Source: Boesenbergia rotunda
Lineage: Eukaryota > Streptophyta > Magnoliopsida > Zingiberales > Zingiberaceae
Direction of reading: 5' to 3'
DNA: 64,000 nucleotides
Assembly: GCA_024364735.1 (NCBI GenBank)
Contig: JAGFNQ010008806.1
Span: 62,001-126,000 of the forward strand
The notes under the pieces were generated by a model. The model was not told where the DNA came from and made no database searches. It saw nothing but the letters and a program-made list of their open reading frames with translations. The translations under genes and the position numbers were made by a program. Shown piece after piece: positions 23,536-33,800 of this stretch (position 1 is its first letter; the number at the start of each line of letters is the position of its first letter).

Positions 23536-24436
23536 GATTAATATCGTTTCTAATTCGGCGGCAATTTATCAAAAGGCGTATCTAAGAATTGATATTTACC
23601 AAAAGACGTCCCATGATTTCATTTTTACCAAAGGGCGTACTTATTTTAGTGAACTTCCTCTTATACCCCTCCTGCCATGTATTGTCTTCTTTTTCTCTCT
23701 CAGTAACAAATTCCGAGACGTCTGCACATGCAACGTGACTTAATTATTGACTTTTATTTTAAAATAATATATTATGGAATCGGCGCTAAATTAAAAAACA
23801 TAAGATAAAAATTGAAAAAATATTTCAGTTAAAAAATTTCTCATCCAACGTGATTTAAAAATATAAATAAATAATTTTTATATTTGATTAATAGAAATTA
23901 ATATATTAAATAATATTTAATAAATATATTAATGTATAAAAAAATTTTGAAAAAAATTGACCGTGGTTCTGAAATTTTTTATTTTAGACCCAGCGTGGGC
24001 CTGAAATTTTTTATTTCAGGTCCACGTGACCTCAAATTTTTTTTCTATTTTAAAAATATATTAATATATAAAAAAAACGTATCAAAATACTTAATTTAAG
24101 ATTCAAACGCAGGGCCTGAAGTCATTCCAGGAGGATCTGAAGTCAAATAACTTCAGATCCTATAAATAATTAATTTAATAAATAATAATTAAATATAAAA
24201 AAATATTTTTAAAATTAAAAAATTTTCAGTGCCCTTGGGGCCTGAAGTCATCCAACTTCATGCCCAAGGAGGGCCTGAAGTCTGATAACTTCAGGCCCTC
24301 CATAATTAAATATAAAAATATATAAAAAAATTTATAAAAAAGTATAATATATAATTACATAATATTTATAATTTTTTATAAAAAAGGTATAATATATAAT
24401 TACATAATAATAAAATGTTATTATAATGAAATCCAT

Positions 24437-25283
24437 ATATGGGAGGTCCATCAGTGGGTTTTAGTCAAAACCCACTGATATTTCTAAACTACTCCTATTT
24501 CATTGGTGATATCTAATATATAGATGTTTGGACACCTAAAACATCATCTCCTACCTCTACCATCTCTATTTATATGGAGTTTTCAGAAATCCAGATATGA
24601 TAGGTCCATCAGTGAGTTTTGGTTAAAACCCACTAATATTTCTAAACTACTCCTATTGCATTGGTGATATAGAGTGTATAGATGTTTGGACACCTAAAAC
24701 ATCTTCTCCTAGGTCAACCCTGTCTATTGATATAGTGTTTTCAGAAATCCGATATGGGAGGTCCATCAGTGGGTTTTGGTCAAAACCCACTGATATGGCT
24801 AAATTACTCCTATTGCATTGGTGATATCTAATATATAGATGGTTGGACACCTAAAACATCATCTCCTACCTCTAACCTCTCTATTCATATAGAGTTTTCA
24901 GAAATCCAGATATGGGAGGTCCATCAGTGGATTTTGGTCAAAACCCACTGATATTTCTAAATTACTCCTATTTCATTGGTGATATCTAATATATAGATGT
25001 TTGGACACATAAAACATCATCTCCTACCTCTACCCTCTCTATTCATATGGAGTTTTTAGAAATCCAGATATGATAGGTCCATCAGTAAGTTTTGGTCAAA
25101 ACCCACTGATATTTCTAAACTACTCCATTGCATTGGTGATATCTAATATATAGATGTTTGGACACCTAAAACATCATCTCCTACCTCTACCCTCTCTATT
25201 CATATGGAGTTTTCAGAAATCCAGATATGATAGGTCCATCAGTGAGTTTTAGTCAAAACCCATTGATATTTCTAAACTACTGA
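24437..25283 (+). repeat. 158-bp tandem repeat block, forward, about 5.4 units
   Basis: Units start with ATATGRKAGGTCCATCAGT at 24437, 24595, 24752, 24910, 25068 and 25225 (spacing 157-158). Each unit contains the hairpin CAGTGGGTTTTGGTCAAAAC followed by CCACTG and the phrases TTGGTGATATCTAATATATA and GTTTGGACACCTAAAACATC. The last unit breaks off at the polarity switch. Confidence 0.85.
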
Positions 25284-25490
25284 AATATCAGTGAGTTTTG
25301 ACAAAAACTCACTGATGGACCTATCATATCTGGATTTCTAAAAACTCCATATGAATAGAGAGGGTAGAGGTAGGAGATGATGTTTTAGGTGTCCAAATAT
25401 CTATATATTAGATATCACCAATGAAATAGGAGTAGTTTAGAAATATCAGTGGGTTTTGACCAAAACCCATTGATGGACCTCTCATATATG
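25284..25490 (-). repeat. 158-bp tandem repeat block, inverted, about 1.3 units
   Basis: Same unit on the opposite strand, starting abruptly after CTAAACTACTG at 25283. It ends with GACCTCTCATATATGGATTT, the inverse of the forward block's left border. Confidence 0.85.
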
Positions 25491-26383
25491 GATTTCATTA
25501 TAATAACATTTTATTATTATATAATTATATATTATACCTTTTTTATAAAAATTATAAAAAATATGTAATTATATATTATACCTTTTTATAAATTTTTTTA
25601 AATATTTTTTTATATTTAATTATAGAGGGCCTGAAGTCCTTGGGCCTGAAGTCGGATGACTTCAGGCCCCAAGGGCACTGAAAATTTTTTAATTTTAAAA
25701 ATATTTTTTATATTTAATTATTATTTATTAAATTAATTATTTATAGGATCTGAAGTTATTTGACTTCAGACCCTCCTGGGATGACTTCAGGCACTGCGTT
25801 TAAATCTGAAATTAAGTGTTTTGATACGTTTTTTATATATTAATATATTTTTAAAATAGAAAAAAAATTTGAGTCCACGTTGGACCTGAATCAATAGATT
25901 TCAGGCCCACGCTGGGCCTGAAGTATTTTTATTTCAGGCCCACGTTGGGCCTGAAATCTTTTGATTCATGCCCGACGTGGACTCAAATTTTTTTTTTATT
26001 TTAAAAATATATTAATATATAAAAAAACGTATCAAAACACTTAATTTCTGATTCAAACGCAGGGCCTGAAGTCATCCCAGGAGGGTCTGAAGTCAAATAA
26101 CTTCAGATCCTATAAATAATTAATTTAATAAATAATAATTAAATATAAAAAAATAATTTTAAAATTAAAAAATTTTTAGTACCCATGGGGCCTGAAGTCA
26201 TCCGACTTCAGGCCCAAGGAGGGCCTGAAGTCATCAGACTTCAGGCCCTCCATAATTAAATATAAGAAAATAAAAAAAATTATAAAAAGGTATAATATAT
26301 AATTACATATTATTTATAGTTTTTATAAAAAAGGTATAATATATAATTACATAATAATAAAATGTTATTATAATGAAATTCAT
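25491..26383. repeat. Central inverted-repeat core of the palindromic element
   Basis: The arms 25491-25870 and 25990-26383 mirror each other around about 25928. Palindromic GGCCTGAA/TTCAGGCC motifs recur throughout, e.g. GGGCCTGAAGTC followed by ATCC and its reverse complement near 26221-26248. The axis region 25873-25985 is itself a hairpin built from GAGTCCACGT...ACGTGGACTC. Confidence 0.8.
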
Positions 26384-26958
26384 ATATGGGAGGTCCATTA
26401 GTGGGTTTTAGTCAAAACCCACTGATATTTCTAAACTACTCTTATTTCGTTGGTGATATCTAATATATAGATGTTTGGACACCTAAAACATCATCTCCTA
26501 TCTCTACCCTCTCTATTCATATGGAGTTTTCAGGAATCCAGATATGATAGGTCCATCAGTGAGTTTTGGTCAAAACTCACTGATATTTCAGTAGTTTAGA
26601 AATATCAGTGGGTTTTGACCAAAACTCACTGATGGACCTATCATATCTGGATTTCTGAAAACTCCATATGAATAGAGAGGGTAGAGGTAGGAGATGATGT
26701 TTTAGGTGTCCAAACATCTATATATTAGATATCACCAATGCAATAGGAGTAGTTTAGAAATATCAGTGGGTTTTGACCAAAACTCACTGATGGACCTATC
26801 ATATCTGGATTTCTAAAAACTCCATATGAATAGAGAGGGTAGAGGTAGGAGATGATGTTTTAGGTGTCCAAACATTTATATATTAGATATCACCAACGAA
26901 ATAGGAGTAGTTTAGAAATATCAGTGGGTTTTGACTAAAACCCACTGATGGACCTCCC
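26384..26958. repeat. 158-bp repeat block of the right arm, forward then inverted
   Basis: About 1.3 forward units (26384-26584) meet about 2.4 inverted units (26585-26958). This mirrors the left arm but has fewer copies in the outer block. The switch point again falls at GATATTTCAGTAG. Confidence 0.8.
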
Positions 26959-27932
26959 ATATATGAATTTCATTATAATAACATTTTATTATTATCTAAT
27001 TATATATTATACCTTTTTTATAAAAATTATAAAAATTATGTAATTATATATTATACCTTTTTATAATTTTTTTAATTTTTTTATATTTAATTATGGAGGG
27101 CCTGAAGTCGGATGACTTCAGGCCCCAAGAGCACTGAAAATTTTTTAATTTTAAAAATATTTTTTATATTTAATTATTATTTATTAAATTAATTATTTAT
27201 AGGATCTGAAGTTATTTGACTTCAGACCCTCCTGGGATGACTTCAGACCCTGCGTTTGAATATGAAATTAAGTGTTTTGATACGTTTTTTATATATTAAT
27301 ATATTTTTTAAAATAAAAAAAAATTGAGTCCACGTCGGGCCCGAATCAAAAGATTTCAGGCCCAACATGGGCCTGAAATAAAAAATTTCAGCCTCATGCC
27401 GGGCTTGAAATAAAAATATTTTAGGGCCAGCGTGGGCCTGAAATCAATACGGTCAATTTTTTTCAAAAATTTTTGTTATACATTAATATATTTATTAAAT
27501 ATTATTTAATATATTAATTTCTATTAATCAAATATAAAAATCATTTATTTATATTTTTAAATCAGGTTGGATGAGAAATTTTTTAACTGAAATATTTTTT
27601 CAATTTTTATTTTACGTTTTTTAATTTTGCGCCGATTCAATAAATTTTTATTTTAAAATAAAAGTCAGTAATTAAGTCACGTTGCATGTGCAGACGTTTC
27701 AGAATTTGTTACTGAGAGAGAAAGAGAAGGCAGTACATGGCAGGAGGGGTATAAGAGGAAGTTCACTAAAATAAATACGCCCTTTGGTGAAAATGAAACC
27801 ATGGGACGCCTTTTGGCAAATACCAATTCTTAGGTATGCCTTTTGGTAAATTGTCGTTTCTATTTCATAGTGCGCATTTTACTGAGAGGTCGAAACACCC
27901 GAAAATGCACATGGTAAGACAACTGATGCTAT

Positions 27933-28329
27933 GGGAGTAAATCTCCTGGTCCGTATTTTTGTGGACCAGGGGATGGTCCACTCGCAATTGCGGCTGGATC
28001 GCGATCGTGATCCGGCAACAATTTATTGCAATCTCTTCTAGGGTTCATCGTGCACCCCAGGTTGTAATTTAGGTTCGAACGGATGGTCGGAGGCCACCCG
28101 ACGGCCTAAACCCTAAATTCTAAACCCTAACCCTAAACCCAAACCCTAAATCTTTCATCGTGACCTTCGGGTGGCCTCCGACCACCCGCCCGAACACAAA
28201 CTATAACCTGAGAGGCACGGTGAACCCTAAAAGGGATCGCAATAAATTACGGACAGATCGCGATCCGCTCATAATTAGGAGTGGACCATCTTCTGGTCCG
28301 TAAAAATGCGGACCAGAGAATCTGGGTTG
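27933..28329. mobile_element. 397-bp Mutator-type MITE with 10-bp target duplication
   Basis: Flanked by identical CTGATGCTAT at 27923-27932 and 28330-28339. The inverted arms share CTGGTCCG...GGACCAG, GATGGTCCACTC, GATCGCGATC, AATTTATTGC, AGGGTTCA and GGTGGTCGGAGGCCACCCG. Each arm end is itself a small hairpin around GGACCAG. A 9-10 bp target duplication with long inverted repeats is typical of Mutator-like elements. It is non-coding. Confidence 0.8.
28106..28150. repeat. Interstitial telomere-like repeats (CCCTAAA variants)
   Basis: About six degenerate copies of CCCTAAA/CCCTAA lie in the loop of the 397-bp MITE. Their position inside the element shows they travelled with it and do not mark a chromosome end. 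Confidence 0.8.
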
Positions 28330-28519
28330 CTGATGCTATACACATGACAAGTCAACTATGCTAAGAGAAAATGATAAATATTTAATTATTATAAATTTTG
28401 GTGAATTTAATTGAAAATAATTGTACAATTCCATTTATTTATTTATAATAAATAGTTTTAAAAACAAATAAATATGTCTATAATTGTTGCGTTAACATTA
28501 TTCTAAAAAATAAATCTTA

Positions 28520-28733
28520 GGGGTGCTTGGTATACATTCGGTAATGGGAATGATAATGAGTTTTGATTGAGGGGTTTATGGGTTTGGTGATAACCTAGTG
28601 GGGGCTAGGTTATAAAATCATGGGTATCATATCCATATTTTGATTCCGATCCCGTATACCAAGCATCATAAATGGGAATGAAATAGATTTCATTCCCATT
28701 CCCGACTTCTAAACCCGCTTACCAAGCACCCCC
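28520..28733. mobile_element. Tourist-like MITE (PIF/Harbinger), 214 bp
   Basis: The terminal inverted repeats GGGGTGCTTGGTA and TACCAAGCACCCCC are flanked by the 3-bp duplication TTA (28517-28519 and 28734-28736), the PIF/Harbinger signature. The interior has inverted AATGGGAATGA/TCATTCCCATT segments and no coding capacity. Confidence 0.85.
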
Positions 28734-28736
28734 TTA

Positions 28737-30817
28737 ATGAAAATTGCAGATATCAGCCCTTGCCCTCTTAATGGGCCTTTTCAAACGGGCCGTCCCTCGT
28801 AAGTTTCAGCCCAGAAGTGTCTGTTTCGTTTAAAATTAGGGCAATAATTAAAGCCCCTTTCTATTACAGTTGGCAAAAGATGATTAACTCGCACCAACAT
28901 CCTCGTCAATTCATCCTAAGATAAATACTGAGGAGATAAATGACATAAATCATGGGGTTACTAGCTCAGATATTGTGATTAGTGCGTGGAGAAGACGAGT
29001 ACATTGATTTTATCAGATTTTAACCCTCAAATCTCATGATAATACCCACATATTAATATCATCGATTCATCCTTTTCTATTATTATATACATATAGACTA
29101 AGTGTAAATAATCCGTTCCACATTCTGTCATTAAATAAATTCAATAAGCCCGATACCTTCTGACATCATACTTATGCATGATAGAAAATTTAATCATCGC
29201 ATTTTTCATGGGAATTAAATTCTCATTATTTAAGAAAAATATAAAATCTCTCACTGGTGGCAAATGACGATTTGTTAATTCTAGCATCTCCATTAATCCA
29301 TTCTAATGTTAATATACAAAAGATAAATCATGAGAATTATTAACCTGGACAACAACTAGCACATGACATAAGGAATGACAGACACCTGACTTTGCCGGGA
29401 TTTGATCTCAATATCTCATGGTGTCAAATCTCTTATTTCTATACTATGTGTCTGACATAATAGTCAGAAGTAGATTTTTGAAAAATGATGATTTGGTTCT
29501 TTTCTGTTATACACCTTCTATCTATGTATATGTAGGAATTTTTCTTCCAAATGAGGCGTGAATTCTGGGATACTAGGTGGAAAATTTTCGTGAAATCGAA
29601 CTGATCGCCCGAGATTGAAAAAACTTCGTTAATCAATTTTTTTTCTATCTATGTATATGAATTTACCTTCTTGTATATCCATCAATTTAATTCTCGAAAA
29701 GTCACCGAACTTTTTTTTTTACCACTACACAAACACCCTTTTCTATTAGAATCGTCAAACAAATGCTCATTTTTAATTTTTTTTATCAGAATAATATCCC
29801 CATCTCACTAACCCTTATAAAATGACAAAATTATCATTCAATATATTATTCAAAATTATTATCTTCTACCACTCGATGGCAATATATCTTCTCAAATCTG
29901 GTATGAACATAATAAATTGATGTTATAAAAAATGGGAAACTATAACTATTATAATATTTGTATTTGTTACCATATCGTCGCTATTATAAGGATTAACAAT
30001 TTTAATTAAGAATATCAGTGTCATAACAACTTATGAATTTATCAATATTACCATTCAAATTTGATAGGCTCATCTATTATAATAACTATCAAACTGCTAC
30101 AATTTAAATTTCTTCACTTAATAATGATTATAACAACTATAATATAGCAGCTAGTGCAACTTAATTTTATTGAACGACATTTGTATGATAGTAAGTACAC
30201 ATCATAATTGCTGGAACACGATTTTCACATTTCATACAATCAACGGATCGGGTGACAGTCGATAAATAATAACATAAAAAAGCTGTCCTTTGATTGATTC
30301 AGATCAAATAGCTCTTCAGATTTTATTTTTATTTTTATTTTTATTTTTTCAAAATAATTATGATATTTTTATAAAAATATATGATCAATTATATGATCCT
30401 ATAAATATTTTAGGTTCCAGTCGCTTTGATATTTTTATAAAATTATATTTTAGGTCGATGGTGCGGTGTTTAACCCAGTTCAGATCACCTTCGTCAGCTC
30501 CTATTCGGTCCCTCGCCCCCTTCTAATCCCTTTATCCACTCGTCGGCGCCGCTCTAACGCCGATCCCGCTTGGCCCGGGATCCCTAGCACTCCACCGGAC
30601 GATTCTGCCGGCGTAGCCTGTCGCCGCGGCCGCCCCTCGTCGGCTCACATCAGGATTGGCGGAAAAAAGACGCGCTTCGGCTGGTCGGAGTCCGTCGCCG
30701 CCGTGTATAGGAATTAGGGATTTTTTTTTCTTTGACTTATAGGTCGGCCGGCCTGGTTCTGCTGTGTCTCTGCTGGGAAGAAGACGGAAGCGCATTAGGG
30801 TTTGAGCGCTCGCCGCC
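28737..30817. other. Intergenic region upstream of the HUA2-like gene
   Basis: No exon-like frame was recognised in 28737-30460. From about 30470 the sequence becomes GC-rich, with CT-rich and CCGCCG-type motifs. This is likely the promoter and 5' UTR of the HUA2-like gene; short frames there are upstream or incidental. Confidence 0.5.
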
Positions 30818-33800
30818 ATGGCTCCCGGGCGTAAAAAGGGCTCGAACCGAGTTAAGGCGGTGGGTCAGCTCAAGGTTGGGGATCTTGTGCTCGCCAAGGT
30901 GAAAGGCTACCCTGCTTGGCCTGCCAAGGTTAGTTCGTTTTTTCATCCTGAAAAAGTTCGAATTGTTTTTATCCTTCTGAGGCTAGGAGCCTCTTATCAC
31001 ATGTGTTTTTACCTACAAAATGTCTTGCTTGGAACCTGAATTTTTTTGGAGCAACGCCACTATGAGATATTCTCCAAGTTATTGTTGGGATTTTGATAAT
31101 CTTTTTTATTATGACTTCTAGGCTTCTCTCTTTCTTCGCTTTGGTTTATGGCTGCTTAATATCTTCATAATTTTGCCTTCGGTGATGTCTATATTTCACT
31201 ATGCTCATCAAGACCTTTGTTTCACTTTGAAAATTTACTAGTTGAAATGTTGCTATTTATTTTATTCTTTTACCTACAAAGAGATGTTTAATTATCTTTT
31301 GCTCATTTGATTCCTCGATTCCTTTTTCTAGTTATCTGAACCTATGCTTTGTTTTAAAGATCTACTGATTTTTAAAGTTCTTCATTTTAAAAATCTACTG
31401 GTTAAAGAGTAACTTTTGTTTATCTGGCAAGATGTTTACTGATCCATACGTTTAAGGAAACTTATACATTATCCTTTCTTCATGCTGTTTGACCTCAACT
31501 TAAATATATGCACTTCATTTCAGATAAGCAAGCCAGAAGACTTTGAACGACCACCAGATCCTAGGAAATACTTTGTTCAATTTTTTGGGACTAATGAAAT
31601 GTAAGTTTTCTAGATTTTTTGCTCGGGCTCTAGACTATGTGTTACTCTGTTTGATTTGTTCCACATTCTTCTTGGTTGTCACATTTAGTTGTGATATTAA
31701 TTAGGTATAGACTGTTGTTTATGGGAACCAAACGAACAAGAACTGCCTTTTCTGGAGTCAGAGAACTCAGTGTTGTTTTATTATTTTTGATTGATGAGTG
31801 AGGATTTGGCTAATTGGAACACAGTCAGCCCTTTGGATCTGCGATTGAATGAATCTGTTGAGTAATTTGATTCATCTCTTTGAAAGAACATAAATTACCA
31901 CACAACTATGGAAAAACACTCCACAATATGTTGCACAAACTATTTTGAATTAGGGAGAAACTTATTTTCTTGCCTTGCACCAGCATTAAGCCTTTAGATT
32001 TCTGTAGTCAACATGTATTGTTCATTTGAGCCGAGTCTTGAAGATGATTGTTTTAGAATCATCCAGATCTCTGTAGCTACATATTTTTATTTTTATTTAA
32101 ACTTGAAAATAGCCAAACGCCCAATTGGACTATTATGCAAGTGAAAGAAAATAAAGTAACTATGATTTTGACTAAGGTGCCATGCACGTGATTGGAGTTC
32201 TCTCAATTATAGCTCGTAGACTATTAATTTTTCTTCAGATTGTTGTACGGTGGAACATACTCCACTGATTTGATTTAATATAGTAATCTAAATAGCCCAT
32301 TTGGATTTTGAAAATAGAGTAGGAATGATGGCGATTTAATAAGAGGCGAAATGATTTGAAAATGCAGGACTGCAGGGGCGTAACTTGGTGAAGTTGAACT
32401 AATTTGTTTAAATTGTAACCATTACATTTAAGTCAAAATGGCTGGTGGAGAACAGGTTAACAGGGGGAAGATATGCAACTGGCAACGTTCCTTGTTGCCC
32501 CTTTCCCTATTTTATTTGACTTGCAGTTTACATGCCCGATGCCTTTGTTATATTCCAGAGAGTTTTGAGATCTTGGATTCTTTTCATTAGGCATGCATTT
32601 TATCTTCTTAATATATTTTTCTTAGTCTTATTGAAACTTGATGTTAGTAACCTTTCTTGAAGTCATATTAGGTATGTTTGTATGGTGATATATGTACAAT
32701 CTCTGAATTTATATGGGTGATGCAATCTGCCACCGTCGTTGTTCACCATTAAGTTATACTTTTTGCAGTGCCTTTGTAGTCCCAGCTGACATACAGGTAT
32801 TTACTGATGAATCAAAGAGTAAGTTGATAGCCCGTTGCCAGGGCAAAACCGTCAAACACTTTGCTAGTGCTGTTGAGGAAATTTGTGAGGCTTTTGAAGA
32901 ATTGAACAAGAAGCAATCAGTAGAATCTGTTGCATCTCCTTCAAATAGTGATTTGGAAGATATCAAACATCCAGTGGAACATAGTGGGGTGTCTCATTTG
33001 AAGGATATTGAGAAAAAGGTTGAGAATAATGCAAGTGGTGAGCCACTAGGCGTTAATGTTGATTCGAGGAACCAAGAGGCAAGCATCTCTTTGGATCCAT
33101 CTTCGACTAATTTAAATGGCAGCGAATCTCTCTTGAAAAGGAAAAAAGGCTCAACTAATGATGGTCAGATTGCAAAAAAAATGAAACCTGTAGTTTCCAA
33201 GTCAGATTTATACCCTTCTTCACGCAAGGAGAAATTGGTGATCACTAGTCCTGATGATAATAAGGACACTAATATTGAGATGTTACCTGAATTGGAAATT
33301 GGAGAGTCACTTCCGAAAGTTTCAGCTGCTAGGGGACTTCACGATTGCAATGATTCCAAAAGTGAAAGCGAAGATCATGGGAAAGATATAAGCCATGCTC
33401 TTCAAGAAAATGATGGTATTGTTGCTATGAAAAAGAAAGTTTTAGTTTCAAAATCATCTTTTTTTGCTTCTGGCAAGAAGAATAAATCAATGAGTGCTAG
33501 TCCAGATGAAATTAAGAACACTGATATACCAATGCTATCTAAAATGGAACCAAAAGGTTTGGATCTTGGCGAACTTGATAACTCTTGTGATCTGAAAGAT
33601 GCTAGTAAAAGTCTGAAGGTTCAAGAAGTTCGTGCTCAGGCTGTAATGAGGAGAAAAGTTTTAGTTTCCAAATCATCTTCCTCTGCTTCTTCCAGCAATG
33701 ATAAATTAATGAGTATCAATACTGATGATATAAATAATGAGGACAGGATAATGTCGCCTAAAATGGAAACTGAAGATCTGTCTCCAAAAGACTCAGCAGG

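Larger units (their letters stand above)
23557..27855. mobile_element. 4.3-kb hierarchical palindromic (foldback) element, Mutator-like candidate
   Basis: The outer 440 bp on each side are inverted copies (23562-23995 against about 27420-27853). They share CAATTTAYCAAAAGGC, TAAGAATTG, AACTTCCTCTTATACCCCTC, GTCTGCACATGCAACGTGAC and AAAAATTTCTCATCCAA. Inside, a second pair of arms rich in GGCCTGAAGTC hairpins and a block of 158-bp tandem units are arranged symmetrically about 25928. Possible 11-bp target duplications differ by one base: GTTTCTAATTC (23546-23556) and GTTTCTATTTC (27856-27866). Long terminal arms and a 9-11 bp duplication suggest a non-autonomous Mutator-like element. No transposase or other open frame is present. 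Confidence 0.7.

Noticed and set aside
24437..26958. Regular repeats resembling a CRISPR array
   Set aside because: Units are 158 bp, contiguous without spacers, flip orientation and sit in a plant transposon-like palindrome.
28106..28150. Chromosome-end telomere
   Set aside because: Short, degenerate and enclosed in a MITE with a target duplication.
30466..30819. Open frames upstream of the HUA2-like ATG on both strands
   Set aside because: GC-rich leader region; neither frame resembles a known protein and the family start MAPGRKKG at 30818 is clear.
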